64,000 nucleotides of DNA from DATAGF01 sp963834875 (GTDB lineage Bacteria > Actinomycetota > Thermoleophilia > Miltoncostaeales > Miltoncostaeaceae): the NCBI GenBank assembly GCA_963834875.1, contig CAWIDG010000001.1:175046-239045 (forward strand), written 5' to 3'. Positions 25,914 through 37,363 of the stretch are shown piece by piece (the first letter of the stretch is position 1; each line of letters opens with the position of its first letter). A program made the position numbers and the translations under genes. Below the pieces are notes generated by a model, which had not been told where the DNA came from, did not search any database, and was given only the letters and a program-made list of their open reading frames with translations.

Positions 25914-26291
25914 TCAGGCCGGACCCGGCACCGGTCCATAGCGCTTGATGGCATCGACGATCTCATCGGCGGGACCGCCCTTGACGAGGTACTCCGACGC
26001 TCCGCCGGCGAGCCCGGCCTCGATCTCCTGCTCCTTGTCGCCGACCGAGAGCATCAGCACGGTCACGTCGGGGAGACGCGCCTTCAGCTCGAAGGTCGCC
26101 TCGAGGCCGTCGAGGCCCGGCATCGAGACGTCCATGAGGACCACGTCGGGGCCGACCTCGTGGGCCAGCTCGAGGGCCTCGTTGCCGTCGCCCGCCTCGG
26201 CGACCACCACGATGTCGGGGTCGCGCTCGAGCAGGCGGCGCAAGGTTCCGCGAAAGCGGGCGTTGTCGTCGGCAAGCAGCACCCTCACCAC
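25914..26291 (-). CDS. Stand-alone receiver-domain response regulator
   Basis: A 125-residue single receiver domain: LLADDNARFR, the phospho-acceptor Asp in VVLMDVSMPGLDG, conserved Ser in MLSVGD and Lys in YLVKGG. No output domain. It is divergent from the histidine kinase gene at 26473, the expected partner; it may act as a phosphate sink or intermediate for the LuxR-type regulator downstream. Confidence 0.92.
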   Translation of the reverse strand: MVRVLLADDNARFRGTLRRLLERDPDIVVVAEAGDGNEALELAHEVGPDVVLMDVSMPGLDGLEATFELKARLPDVTVLMLSVGDKEQEIEAGLAGGASEYLVKGGPADEIVDAIKRYGPVPGPA

Positions 26292-26472
26292 CGAGTCGTG
26301 CCCTCCATCGTCGCCGGATGAGTCCGCGCGGGGGTCCGATCCGCGCGGTGGACATTACGCCCGAACCCACCCGTGGTCGCCTAGACGCTTAGGGAGTTCG
26401 GGCCTCCGAGAGGTATAGGGGATCCTTTCTCACATCGCGAGCCCCCGAGGGCGATCGGTACCATGATCCGCG

Positions 26473-27691
26473 ATGAGCGACCCTGCCGATGAGCCCCTTC
26501 CCGACGCGGTTTCGGCGCTCGTCGAGGTCGCCTCGTGCGAGGCCAGCGCATCGCGCGGGGAGGCGGCGATCGCCGACCTCACGCGGGCGGTGCGACGGGC
26601 GGCCGGCGCCAGCATCGCCATGACCTGGGCCGCCGACCCGCTCGACCGGGCGGGCCGGGCGATCGCGTGGGCGGGCCTCACCGACGGCGATGTGGGACGC
26701 CTCGCGACCCTCGTCGGGCAGATTCCGGCGGATTCGGGCGAGGCGGAGATCGCCCCGGGCGAGGACGGCCCGCTCGCGGCCGCCCTGGCGGGCCTCGGCG
26801 CGCCCGCCGGCCTGACCGTCCCGCTGGCCGCCGAGGGCGGCGTCCACGGCGTCCTCCTGCTCGCGGCCGAGGACCCCCCGGCCGCCGACCCGGTGCGCCG
26901 CCAGGCCGCCCGGGTGGGCGCCCGCCGTATCGGGGCGGTCCTCGACGCGATCCGCCTGCGCGCGAACCTCGACCGCGCCATGGCCCAGATCCTCGAGAAG
27001 GACGAGCGCATGCTCGGCCGCATCGGCCTCGACATCCACGACGGCCCGACCCAGCAGCTCTCGGTGGCCCTGCTCGAGGTGCAGCTGCTCGAGGCGGACC
27101 TCGCCGACGCCGAGGAGGCCGGGGGGCCCGCGCCCGAGTCGCTGCGCCCGTCCATCGGGCGCATCTACGAGACGATCGGCGGGGCGCTGCACGAGATGCG
27201 CGAGCTCATCGGCCACCTTCGCCCGGCCCAGTTCGAGGACCGCCGCCTGACCGACATACTGCAGGAGGCGATCGCCGGGTTCGAGTCGCGCAGCGACGGC
27301 CGGGTGGAGACGACCTGGGAGGGCGAGTTCGCGGTCAACGGGGTGTCCGCGACCCAGCGCATCACCCTCTACCGCATCCTGCAGGAGGCCCTCACGAACG
27401 CCCACCGCCACGGCCGCGCAACGCTCGTCACGGTCCTCTGCCGCGATGAGGAGTCCGCGACGACCCTCGTGGTGACGGACGACGGCGCCGGGTTCGACCC
27501 CGACGGCGGTCCAGAAGCGCCGGCCCGGCGTGCCGCTGCAGCGCTTCGGCCTCCACGGGATGCGCGAGCGCGCGCAGATGCTCGGCGGGACGTTCGCCGT
27601 GACGAGCGCCCCGGGCCGCGGCACGACGATCCGGGTCGTCCTCCCGCGCTCTGAGGACTCCCGGCCCGGGGGGGCCGCCGATGACCGCTGA
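26473..27691 (+). CDS. NarL-system sensor histidine kinase with GAF-like domain (frameshifted)
   Basis: About 405 residues. A GAF-like N-terminal part precedes the HisKA_3 dimerisation motif GLDIHDGPTQQLS (phospho-acceptor His) and the HATPase domain: LYRILQEALTNAHRHG (N box) and VVTDDGAGFDPDG (G1 box). After G1 the frame breaks near 27507; in the next frame FGLHGMRERAQMLGG and SAPGRGTTIRVVLP complete the ATP site up to TGA 27691. No membrane segment, so it is cytoplasmic. The end overlaps the trpF start. Confidence 0.88.
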
Positions 27692-28317
27692 AGGGCCCGT
27701 GGCCGTGAAGGTCTGCGGCCTCACGGTGCCGGAGGAGGCGCGGGCCTGCGCGGAGCTCGGCGTCTGGGGGATCGGCGTGGTCTTCGCCTCCGAGAGCCCC
27801 CGGCGGGTTGACGCCGCCCGCGCCGCCGAGGTGCTGGCCGCGGTCCCGGCGGGCGTCGCCCGCGTGGGCGTCTTCGTGGCGGCCCCCCCGCGGAGATGGC
27901 CGCGGTGGCGCGGCGGGCCGGCCTCACCCACCTCCAGGTGCACGAGTGCGACCCCGCCGAGGCCCGCCGGGTCGCCGGCCTGCCCGTGATCGAGGGCGTC
28001 CGGGTGACGGGCCGGGCCGCGCTCGAGCGCGCCCGCGCGAGCGCGGCGGACATGGTCATGCTCGACGCCGCCGTCCCCGGCCGCCACGGCGGGACGGGCC
28101 GCCGCTTCGACTGGGGGCTGCTGCGAGAGCACCCCCTGGAGCGCCCGTTCGTCCTCGCCGGGGGCCTCCGCCCCGGCAACGTGGGCGAGGCGGTCGGCCT
28201 CCTCCGCCCCGCGATCGTGGACGTGTCGAGCGGGGTCGAGTCGGCGCCGGGGCGCAAGGACCCCGAGCTGGTCCGCGCCTTCGTCGAGGCCGTCGCGGCG
28301 GCGGGGACGGTCGCGGC

Positions 28318-28321
<4 letters not shown>
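27681..28321 (+). CDS. trpF: Phosphoribosylanthranilate isomerase TrpF (frameshifted)
   Basis: Catalyses the third step of tryptophan synthesis. VKVCGLTVPEEA (catalytic Cys) opens the barrel and GIGVVFASESPR follows; the frame breaks at the C run near 27882-27888, where one C appears to be missing. The second part reads GLTHLQVHECDP, LDAAVPGRHGGTGRRFDW (catalytic Asp and phosphate loop), PFVLAGGLRPGNV and DVSSGVESAPGRKD. Start ATG 27681 overlaps the kinase; the end overlaps trpB (GTGA). Confidence 0.92.
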
Positions 28322-29504
<1,183 letters not shown>

Positions 29505-29512
<8 letters not shown>

Positions 29513-30348
29513 CGGCGCGGCCGCGCATCCGGGCGGCCTTCGAGCGAGCCGGCCGGCCCCTCTTCATCCCCTACGTCATGGGCGGCTTCCCCGCCCTCGA
29601 GGCGAGCGCGGCGCACGTCGCGACGCTCGCCCCCCACGCGGACCTGATCGAGCTGGGGATCCCGTTCTCGGACCCGCTCGCGGACGGCCCGACGATCCAG
29701 GCCGCGGGGCAGCGCGCGCTCGAGGGCGGCACGACGCCCGAGGACGTGATCGCGATCGCCGAGGGCCTGGGCGACGACGCCCCGCCCGTCGTGCTCATGA
29801 CCTACGTGAACGTCGTCCTGGCCGCGGGCGCGCGGGCCTTCATGGAGCGGGCGGCGCGGGCCGGGGTGGCGGGCGTGATCCTGCCCGACCTGCCGATCGA
29901 CGAGGGCGACGACCTGCGCGAGCAGGCCCGTCGCGCCGGCGTCGCCGTCATCCCCCTCGCCGCGCCCACCACGAGCGACGAGCGCCTGGCGGCGATCGGC
30001 CGGCGCGCCGACGGGTTCGTGTACTGCGTGTCCGTCACCGGCGTGACGGGGGGCGACGTGGCGGTCGACTCCGACCTGCGCGGGTTCCTCGAGCGCGCCC
30101 GCGCGCGGATCGACGCCCCGCTGGCCGTGGGGTTCGGCATCCGCACGCCGGCCCAGGTCGCGGCGATCGGCCGGATCGCCGACGGCGTGGTCGTGGCGAG
30201 CCAGCTCATCCGGCTGATCGACGAGGCCGCCGACCCGGCCGCGGCCGAGCGGGCCATCGAGGGCTTCGCCGCCGAGGCGGTGGCGGCCCTGCGCGAGGGA
30301 TCCCACAGGACGGGCGACGGCCCGGCCGCCGTCCAGCGGGTGCGCTAG
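29505..30348 (+). CDS. trpA: Tryptophan synthase alpha chain (frameshift near start)
   Basis: TrpA cleaves indole-3-glycerol phosphate to indole. The barrel shows ELGIPFSDPLADGPTIQ (catalytic Glu in the preceding strand and Asp), LMTYVNVV, GVILPDLP, YCVSVTGVTG and VGFGIRTPAQ. GTG 29505 is the natural start in the trpB overlap, but the frame of the barrel is reached only by removing one base around 29519; then RIRAAFERAGRPLFIPYVMGG reads through. Without it the first ATG is 29578. Confidence 0.92.
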
Positions 30349-30356
30349 CATCCGCC

Positions 30357-30387
30357 CCGCCTCGCTGGGAAGGCTTCGGCGAGGCGG
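30357..30387. terminator. GC-rich hairpin after trpA
   Basis: Perfect 9-bp stem CCGCCTCGC / GCGAGGCGG (30357-30365 and 30379-30387) starting nine bases after the trpA stop. It has no T-tract, so it may be a terminator of the GC-rich type or part of the cold-shock gene's leader. Confidence 0.5.
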
Positions 30388-30468
30388 ACACCGCGGGATG
30401 CGAACGACGTCGATCGGCCTCCAGGCTCGGCGATCTCGATCAGGTCTCGCCGCACAAAGGAAGGTCGA

Positions 30469-30672
30469 ATGGCCGAAGGCGTCGTGAAGTGGTTCTCCTC
30501 GGAGAAGGGCTACGGGTTCATCACACCGGACGACGGTGGGAAGGACCTCTTCGTCCACTTCTCGGAGATCCAGGGCTCCGGCTACCGGAGCCTCGACGAG
30601 GGTCAGAAGGTCAGCTACGAGCCCCAAGAGGGCCCCAAGGGGCCGCAGGCCTCGCAGGTGGCGCCCCTCTAG
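30469..30672 (+). CDS. CspA-family cold-shock protein
   Basis: A 67-residue OB-fold nucleic-acid chaperone with both RNA-binding motifs: KGYGFITPDD (RNP1-like) and DLFVHFSEI (RNP2-like), starting GVVKWFSSE. ATG 30469 is preceded by AGGAAGG. A leader of about 80 bases after the trpA hairpin is consistent with post-transcriptional control usual for this family. Confidence 0.95.
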   Translation: MAEGVVKWFSSEKGYGFITPDDGGKDLFVHFSEIQGSGYRSLDEGQKVSYEPQEGPKGPQASQVAPL

Positions 30673-30683
30673 GAAGGTCGCTC

Positions 30684-30715
30684 GCGACGGCCCCGGCTCA
30701 GCCGCGGGCCGTCGC
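30684..30715 (+). terminator. Hairpin after the cold-shock gene
   Basis: Perfect 10-bp stem GCGACGGCCC / GGGCCGTCGC (30684-30693, 30706-30715), 12 bases after the stop, without a T-run. Confidence 0.55.
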
Positions 30716-30740
30716 TGCACCCCCGACGCGCCGTCAGGGG

Positions 30741-31382
30741 TCAGCAGGGCCCGCTCAGCACCGAGTCGCCGTTGAGCGCGTAGCACGCTCCGGGGGCGAC
30801 CGCGGTCGCGCCGGAGGCGACCGGCCCGTTCTCGTCCGAGCCGATCTGCAGGACGTACCACCCCCGGGGCTGAGGCCGCCGAGCGCCGTCGCCCGGCCCT
30901 CGCCGTAGCCGGACGAGTATCCGGCGGCGCGGCCCTGCTCCTCGCCCTTCTCCATGCCCTCCTTGAGCCCCGCCTTGCGCCCCTTGGCCGTCCCCGCCTT
31001 GAGGCCGGTCGCGCGGCCCTGCTCGAGGCCCTCGCGCTTTCCGGCGGCGAAGCCGGCCTTCTCGCCCGTCTCCTCGCCCTGGGCGTAGCCGCGCGCCTCG
31101 GCCCCCGAGGCGTCGGCCTGCGAGCTGCCGATGATCCACCCGCCCAGCCCGGCGCCGGCGAGCAGCATGGCGCCCGCGACGGCCGCCGTGACGGCCACGT
31201 CGCGACCCAGGGCCATCGCGCGGCGGCGCGCGGCGTCGCCGAAGGCCTGCGTGGGGCGGTCGCCGCCCGGCCCGGCCGGCGCCGGGCGCCGGAAGCGGGC
31301 CAGGGCGGCCTCCCAGGGGCTCGGCCGGCGAGGGAGGGCGGGCCTCCTCGCCCGTGTCCGTGATCCGCTCGGCGACCGTCAG
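30741..31382 (-). CDS. Membrane-anchored protein with an unbroken GxxxG array (frameshifted)
   Basis: A cytoplasmic N-terminus (WEAALARFRRPAP segment) leads to one membrane helix (VTAAVAGAMLLAGAGLGGW), then a run in which Gly recurs every fourth residue 17 times (GYAQGEETGEKAG...), and a C-terminal domain with GWYVLQIGSDENGP and two cysteines. Reading this needs two frame corrections, near 31330 and at the G run around 30870. The start probably overlaps the kinase stop (CTG 31382); the first ATG is 31216. It is coupled to the kinase gene upstream and may be its partner. Function unknown. Confidence 0.65.
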   Translation of the reverse strand: MTVAERITDTGEEARPPSPAEPLGGRPGPLPAPGAGRAGRRPPHAGLRRRRAPPRDGPGSRRGRHGGRRGRHAARRRRAGRVDHRQLAGRRLGGRGARLRPGRGDGREGRLRRRKARGPRAGPRDRPQGGDGQGAQGGAQGGHGEGRGAGPRRRILVRLRRGPGDGARRPQPRGWYVLQIGSDENGPVASGATAVAPGACYALNGDSVLSGPC

Positions 31383-32228
31383 GCGCGGCGACCCCGGCCT
31401 CGGGAGGCCTCGAGGGACCGCCGGAGCTCGTCGACCAGCGCGCCGGCCTGCGCCGGGCGGTCCGCGGGGTCCTTGGCGAGGCCCCGCGCGAGGACGCGGT
31501 CGACCCGGCCGCGGCACGCCGGCGCCGACCGCGGAGGCGTCGGGCACCGTGTCGCGCACGTGCGCGAGCAGCACCGCGCTCGGCTCCCGGCGCACGTACG
31601 GGGCCCGCCCGGTGAGGGCCTCGAAGGCCACGGCCGCGAGGGCGTAGACGTCCGAGCTCGCCGTGGCCGGCTCGCCCTCCACCTGCTCCGGCGAGACGTA
31701 CTCGGCCGTGCCGAGCCAGTCGCCGCGGCGGGTCAGGCCGGGCATGTCGTCGAGCAGCACGAGGCCGAAGTCGCTGAGGAAGGCCGAGCCGGCGGGGTCG
31801 AGCAGGATGTTGCCGGGCTTCACGTCGCGGTGCACCGTTCCCTGGGCGTGCGCGAAGTCGATGGCCTCGGCGATGTCGGCGAGGATCGCGAGGGCGTCCG
31901 GCGGGTCGAGCGCGCCGCCGCGCGCGATCCGCTCTGCCAGGGTGTCGCCCGGGACAAGCCGCATGGAGATGAACGCGCGCCCCTCGACCTCGCCGGCGTC
32001 GTAGACCGGGACGATGTGGGGGTGCTCGAGGCGCCCGGCGGCGATCGCCTCGCGGCGGAAGCGCTCGAGCGCCCCGGCGCGCGTGAGGTAGCCCTCGTGG
32101 AACACCTTGAGGGCGACCTGGCGGTCGAGGTCGAGCTGCGTTGCGCGGTACACGACCGCCTGTCCGCCGCGGCCGATCTCGGCCTCGACGCGGTAACGGC
32201 CGAAGTCCTCTCCCGGAACGAGTCTCAT
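31379..32228 (-). CDS. PASTA-less serine/threonine protein kinase (frameshifted)
   Basis: A soluble Hanks-type kinase of about 283 residues. Seen in order: glycine loop IGRGGQAVVYRA, VALKVF (ATP Lys), catalytic loop HRDVKPGN, DFG in LSDFGLV, GTAEYVSPEQ, and DVYALAAVAFEALTG. The frame breaks near 31510; after removing one base it reads VDRVLARGLAKDPADRPAQAGALV to a TGA at 31379. No membrane anchor; the downstream membrane protein overlaps its stop. Confidence 0.9.
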
Positions 32229-32282
32229 GATGAGTCACGGTTCGCCCTCGACCCCGCGCTTCCTCGCGGGCCGCGGAAGGCG

Positions 32283-33092
32283 TCAGCGCGCGACGAGCAC
32301 CGAGGCCTCGGCGCCGTGGACGACGCGCTCGCTGACGCTCCCGAGGGCTCGGATGCCGTGCAGCCCCCGGCTGCCCACGACGATCAGGTCGCCGCCGCCG
32401 TCCGTCAGGGCATGCACGGGGCTGCGCCGGTCCTCCACCAGCTCGTGGGCGGGAAGGCGCGCGCGCAGCTTCTCGACGGCGTCGCGGTCGGCGCCGCGGC
32501 CGCCGCGCGCCACGACCAGCCGCAGCTCCGCGCCGCGCCGCCGGGCGATGTCGCCGGCCGCCTCGGCGGCGACCGCCGAGGGCGCCGAGCCGTCCACGCC
32601 CGCGACCACGAGCCGGGGGAAGTCGCCCGGGTCCTCGGGGCCCCGCGACAGGAACAGCGGCCGGGACGACTCGTGCATCAGCCAGGTGCCCGGATCGGCG
32701 TCGATGATCCCGAGCATGCGCCCCTCCTGGGGCGCGTCGAGCGCCAGGAGCACCCCTTCGCCGTCCCCCGCGACCTCCTCGAGCGCCGACGCCAGCGAGC
32801 CGACCTCGATGCGGGTCGCGACGCCGGCCCGGCCGGCCAGCGCCCGCTCCGCGCGCTCCAGGTCCTCCCGCACGGCGGCCTCGAGGTCCTCGAGCGAGGT
32901 CCAGGGCCCGGCGGGCATCGGCCCCATGTCGATGTCGCCGCCCAACGGCTGCGCCATGGCGGCGGCCCCGATGTCCGCCGCGCCCACCAGGACCAGCGGC
33001 GCGTCGTCGGGCGCGATCCTCGCGGCCCGCGCCGCGGCGCCGACACCGTGCCCGCCCGGCTCGATGCCGCACACGATGCGCGCGATCCGCAC
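32283..33092 (-). CDS. Tandem-domain universal stress protein
   Basis: A 269-residue protein with two UspA folds. The C-terminal domain has the ATP-binding pattern VVGSRGLHGIRALGSVSERVV (G-2x-G-9x-G-S); the N-terminal domain is degenerate. Probably a stress-responsive nucleotide-binding protein. GTG 33092 is one base from the stop of the DUF202 gene, so the two are co-transcribed. Confidence 0.88.
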   Translation of the reverse strand: MRIARIVCGIEPGGHGVGAAARAARIAPDDAPLVLVGAADIGAAAMAQPLGGDIDMGPMPAGPWTSLEDLEAAVREDLERAERALAGRAGVATRIEVGSLASALEEVAGDGEGVLLALDAPQEGRMLGIIDADPGTWLMHESSRPLFLSRGPEDPGDFPRLVVAGVDGSAPSAVAAEAAGDIARRRGAELRLVVARGGRGADRDAVEKLRARLPAHELVEDRRSPVHALTDGGGDLIVVGSRGLHGIRALGSVSERVVHGAEASVLVAR

Positions 33093-33093
33093 G

Positions 33094-33444
33094 TCAGCCC
33101 TCCAGCGCGACCACGACGATGGTCAGCAGGGCGAGCACGACGCCCACCGCCCCGAAGACGGCGGCGATCCCGCTGCCCAGGGGCGCGAAGCGGCCGCGGT
33201 CGATGGCCTCCTCCACCTGGCGGTACCGCACGACCCCGTACGCGATGAACCCGACCGCCAGCAGGCCGAAGCCGATGCCCAGCAGGACGAACGGCCAGCG
33301 GCTCCCCGAGGTGAGGTCGGGGACGACGGCGCCGGCGCCGAGGGAGACGGCGAGCGCCGTCAGCCCCCCGCGCCACCAGGCCAGGTAGGTCCGCTCGTTG
33401 GCCAGCCGGGTGCGCCGGCTCGCGTCAACCGTCGCGTCGTCCAT
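33094..33444 (-). CDS. DUF202 (YidH-like) membrane protein
   Basis: A 116-residue protein with three membrane helices and the family's RTRLANERTYLAWWRGGL N-terminus. Function unknown. It runs divergently from recQ (gap of about 80 bases) and immediately precedes the stress protein gene. Confidence 0.88.
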   Translation of the reverse strand: MDDATVDASRRTRLANERTYLAWWRGGLTALAVSLGAGAVVPDLTSGSRWPFVLLGIGFGLLAVGFIAYGVVRYRQVEEAIDRGRFAPLGSGIAAVFGAVGVVLALLTIVVVALEG

Positions 33445-33525
33445 TCGGTCTCCCGCGCTCGCTGTGTGGGCCTAGCCTCTCACGTCGGTCGGCGGGCGTC
33501 CGGCCCCCGTGCCACCCTTCGGCGT

Positions 33526-35483
33526 GTGACCACCGCCCAGGCCGGGATCCCCGGCGCCATCCTTCCGCTGGCCGCCCTCGCCGAGCTCGCCCGGAGGCTC
33601 GACGCCGGCGAGGACGCCGAGGGGACGCTCGCTGCGCTGAGGGCCGCCTGGCCGGCGCTTGGGCCGGACGACCGGCGGCTCCTGGGCGGCCTGGTGAACG
33701 GGCTGCTGCGGGAGCCGCGCGCGGGGGCACGGGCCGCGCGCCGCGAGCCCCTGGAGGCGGTCCTCGTCCGGCTGGGCGTGCGCCGGCTGCGCCCGGGCCA
33801 GGACCGGGCGATCGCCGCCGGGCTCGCCGGCCGCGACGCCCTGGTGGTCATGGCCACGGGCTCGGGCAAGTCGCTCTGCTACCAGGCGCCCGCCGCGGCG
33901 CTGCCGGGCCTGACCGTCGTCGTGTCACCGCTCATCGCGCTGATGGCCGACCAGCTCGCCGGCCTCGACCGGGCGGGGATCGCGGCCGCCGCCCTCAACT
34001 CCGACATGCCCGAGGAGGCCCAGCGCGAGGCCCTGGGGCGCGCGCGGTCCGGGGAGCTCGCGCTGCTCTACGTCGCGCCCGAGCGGTTCGGCTCGGCCGC
34101 GTTCCTGAGGCGCGATCGACGCCGCGCCCGTCTCCCTGCTCGTGATCGACGAGGCCCACTGCGTCTCCGAGTGGGGCCACGAGTTCCGCCCCGACTACCG
34201 CCGCGTGGGCCGCTTCCGCGAGCGGCTGCGGCCGCGCGCGACGATGGCCCTCACCGCGACCGCGACCGCGCGGGTCCGGGCCGACGTCGCGCGCCGTCTG
34301 GGCCTGCGCGACCCGGTGGAGGTCGTCGGCGGGTTCGACCGGCCCAACCTCACCTTCGACGCGCTCTGGGTGGAGGGGAAGGGGTCCGGCGCGCGCAAGC
34401 GCGGCGCGCTGCTCGCCGCGATGGGCTCGCTCGGACGGCGGCAAGGCGATCGTCTACTGCGGCACCCGGAAGGCCTCGGAGGAGACGGCGGCGTTCCTGG
34501 AGGCCGCCGGGCACCCGGCGGTCGCCTACCACGCCGGCCGCGGCGATCGCGCCGAGGCCCAGGAGGCCTTCGCCGCCGGCCGGGTGCAGGCGGTGGCCGC
34601 GACCAACGCCTTCGGCATGGGCGTGAACGTCCCCGACGTCCGCCTGGTGGTCCACACCGCGCTGCCCGACTCGCTGGAGCAGCTCTACCAGGAGGCCGGC
34701 CGCGCGGGCCGCGACGGCGACGCCGCGCGCCACGTCATCGTGGCCGGGCCCGGCGACGAGGTCGCGATCCGCCGCCGCATCGCCCGCGCGCGCATGGAGT
34801 CGGCCGAGATCGACCGCCTCCTCGCCGGGATCGCCGCGCGGGCCGGGGGCGACGGCGCCTTCGAGATGGGCCGCGCCGAGGTCGACGACGAGACCGCGTT
34901 CCGGCTGGCGATGGCCGAGCGCGTCGGCGCGCTCGAGGTGGACGCCGCGCCGGGCGGCGGCCGCCGCGGGCGGCTCGCGCTCGCCCGGCTCTCGCCCGAG
35001 GCCCGCGAGGAGCTGGACGGCCAGGTGCGGGCCGAGCTGCGCCGGCGCCACCGCAGCCTCGACCAGGCGGCGGGCTACGTCCGCGGGGACGGGTGCCGGC
35101 GGGCGGCGTTCCTCACCCACTTCGGCGACCCCTCCGAGCCCGCGCCCGAGGAGCGCTGCTGCGACGCGTGCGAGCCGGCCCCAGACCTCGCCGGCGCGGC
35201 CGCCGTGGCCGTCCGTGGACCGCGCGCGGCGCCGGCCGCGCCGGAGCCGCAGGCCGACCTGTCGCCGGGCGAGCGGCGCACCTACGACGCGCTGCGCGAC
35301 TGGCGGTGGGAGGCGGCCCAGGAGCTCGGCTGGCCGGCATTCAGGGTGGCCTCCAACCGCACGATCGCGGGCATCGCGCGCGCCGCGCCCGCAACGGAGG
35401 CCGAGCTGGCGGCCGTGCGCGGGGTGGGGCCCTGGCTGATGGAGGCCCACGCCGCACGGCTGCTGGAGATCGTGGCCGGATGA
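33526..35483 (+). CDS. recQ: ATP-dependent DNA helicase RecQ (two frameshifts)
   Basis: A RecQ helicase of about 650 residues, unwinding forked and recombining DNA. Motifs: RPGQDRAI, Walker A ATGSGKSLCYQ, SPLIALMADQ, DEAHCVSEWGHEFRPDYR, ALTATAT, then YCGTRKASEE, ATNAFGMG and QEAGRAGRDG, the four-Cys zinc region (C...CCDAC) and a C-terminal HRDC domain (ELAAVRGVGPWLMEAH). The frame steps by one base near 34112 and near 34435; both are single extra bases. GTG 33526 start. The stop overlaps the thioesterase ATG. Confidence 0.93.
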
Positions 35484-35849
35484 GCGGCGGCGAGACCCGC
35501 ATCTGCGAGTTCGTGTTCCCGTCCGACACCAACCACCTCGGCACGCTCTACGGCGGGACGCTCATGGCGTGGATGGACAAGGCGGCGGGCGTCGCGGCGC
35601 TTCGCCGCGCGGGCGCGACCGCCGTGGTGACCGCGGCCGTGGACGCGCTGGAGTTCCGCGTGCCGATCCACCACGGCGACCTGGTCGAACTCCTCGCCCG
35701 GGTGGAGTCGGTGCGCCGGACGAGCATGAGGGTCCGGGTGGAGGCCCACCGCGAGGATCCGGCGAGCGGCGCCCGCGAGCTGCTGCACGGCCGGGAGCTT
35801 CACGATGGTCGCGATCGACGTCAACGGGCGGCCCACTGCGGTCCGCTGA
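35480..35849 (+). CDS. Hot-dog acyl-CoA thioesterase (frameshift near end)
   Basis: About 122 residues with the acyl-CoA thioesterase hot-dog pattern: FPSDTNHLGTLYGGTLMAWMDKAAGVAA (catalytic Asn/Asp region), ALEFRVPIHHGDLVEL, ESVRRTSMRVRVE. One extra base near 35788 changes the C-terminus; corrected it reads CTAGSFTMVAIDVNGRPTAVR to TGA 35849. ATG 35480 overlaps the recQ stop. Confidence 0.87.
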
Positions 35850-35917
35850 GCGCTCCCCCGGTCTTGCTCGCACCCGCTCTAGTATTGCGTCACGAGGGGC
35901 ACCGGTAGGAGGTCGAG

Positions 35918-36202
35918 ATGCACGGAGTCATCGTCCAGGTCAGGATCGACTCGAACCGCGAGGAGGAAGCCAGGAGTGCGCTCAATGACGTGGTCGTGCC
36001 CAGGGCCAAGGCGTTGGCCGGCTTCTCGAGCGGCACCTGGCTCCGGGCCCTGGAGGGCGACGGCGGTCGGGGCGTGCTGCTCTTCGAATCAGAGGAGGCC
36101 GCCCGGGCCGCGGTCGAGGAGATCCGGTCGCAGGGGCCGCCGCCAGGCGTCCCCGTGACCTTGGAGACCGTCGACACCTACGAGGTCCTGGCTCAGGCGT
36201 AG
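35918..36202 (+). CDS. ABM-like small protein
   Basis: A 94-residue protein of the dimeric alpha-beta-barrel type (HGVIVQVRIDSN, REEEARSALNDVVVPRAKAL, GVLLFESEEAARAAVEEI). AGGAGG lies 6 bases before ATG 35918. Function unknown; similar folds occur in monooxygenases and stress proteins. Its 3' end approaches the convergent luciferase-like gene. Confidence 0.8.
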   Translation: MHGVIVQVRIDSNREEEARSALNDVVVPRAKALAGFSSGTWLRALEGDGGRGVLLFESEEAARAAVEEIRSQGPPPGVPVTLETVDTYEVLAQA

Positions 36203-36245
36203 GCGACGATCGCGTCGGTGCGATCGGTGAGGGCCGGCCGGTGGG

Positions 36246-37276
36246 CTACGTGACGGCCGCCGGCGCGAGGGCGCCCGCGATCAGCTCGTAGGAGCGCAGC
36301 CGCTCGCCGTGGTCGTGGACCAGGGTCATCACCATGACCTCGTCGGCCGCCGTGCGCTGCGCGAGCGACAGGATCTCGTCGCGCACGCCGTCCGCGTTCC
36401 CCAGCACCTGGGCGCGACGGTAGCGGCGGATCTGGTCCTGCTCGTCCGGCGTGTAGCGCTGGGCGGCGGCCTCCTCCGGGCTCGGCAACGGGATCGGGCG
36501 GCCCTGGCGCATGCGCACCAGCCCGAGACCCATCGACGTCGCGAGCTCCTCGGCGCGCTCGGGGGTCTCGGCGGCGATGGCGGAGACGGTCAGGATCGCC
36601 GTGGGCCGCTCCATCGCGGGCGAGGGGCGAAAGGCCTCGCGGTACGCCTGCATGACCGGCTCGGCGCCGCGCGGGTTGAGGTGCCGCGCGAACGCGAAGC
36701 CCACCCCGAGGGCGGCCGCCACCTGGGCGCCGTACTCGCTCGAGCCGAGGATCCAGATCGGCGGCAGCGGCACGTCGGCCGGCATGGCCCGCACCGACTC
36801 GAAGGGGTGCCCCTCCGGGAAACCCCTCGCCGGCGTAGGCCAGGAGCTCGCCGAGCTGGGCCGGGAAGTCCTCGGCGCCGAGCGCGCCGGCCGAGCGGCG
36901 CAGCGCGACCGCGGTGACGCCATCGGTGCCGGGCGCGCGGCCGATGCCGAGGTCGATGCGCCCGGGGTGCAGCGCCTCCAGCACCCGGAAGGTCTCGGCG
37001 ACCTTCAGCGCCGAGTGGTTGGGCAGCATGATGCCGCCCGCGCCCACCCGGATGCGCGACGTCGCGGCGGCGACCTGCCCGATCATCGACCTCGGGCGAC
37101 GAGCTGGCGAGCCCCGGGGTGTTGTGGTGCTCGGCCAGCCAGTAGCGGCGGTAGCCCCAGCCCTCGGCGGCCCGGGCGAGCTCGATGGTGTTGCGCAGCG
37201 CCTGAGCCGACGTCGATCCCGAGGGGACCGGCGTCAGGTCGAGGACCGAGAGGGGGAGGGGGGCCACCCCGGCCAC
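36246..37276 (-). CDS. Luciferase-like (LLM-class) flavin monooxygenase (two frameshifts)
   Basis: Flavin-dependent TIM-barrel protein of the bacterial luciferase family, MsnO8/YhbW-like. Visible: LSVLDLTPV, GYRRYWLAEHHN, SRIRVGAGGIMLPNHS, GRIDLGIGRAPGTD, PLPPIWILGSS and ADEVMVMT. It reads as one protein of about 343 residues after removing one base near 37095 and one near 36825. An FMN/F420 choice is not evident. Confidence 0.9.
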
Positions 37277-37363
37277 GCTACAGGGCGCGGCCCGGGCGGC
37301 CCCTCCGCCTGGCCGGGCGCGCCACGGCGAGCAGCCGGAGCCCGGCCAGGCTCGTCCGTCCGC

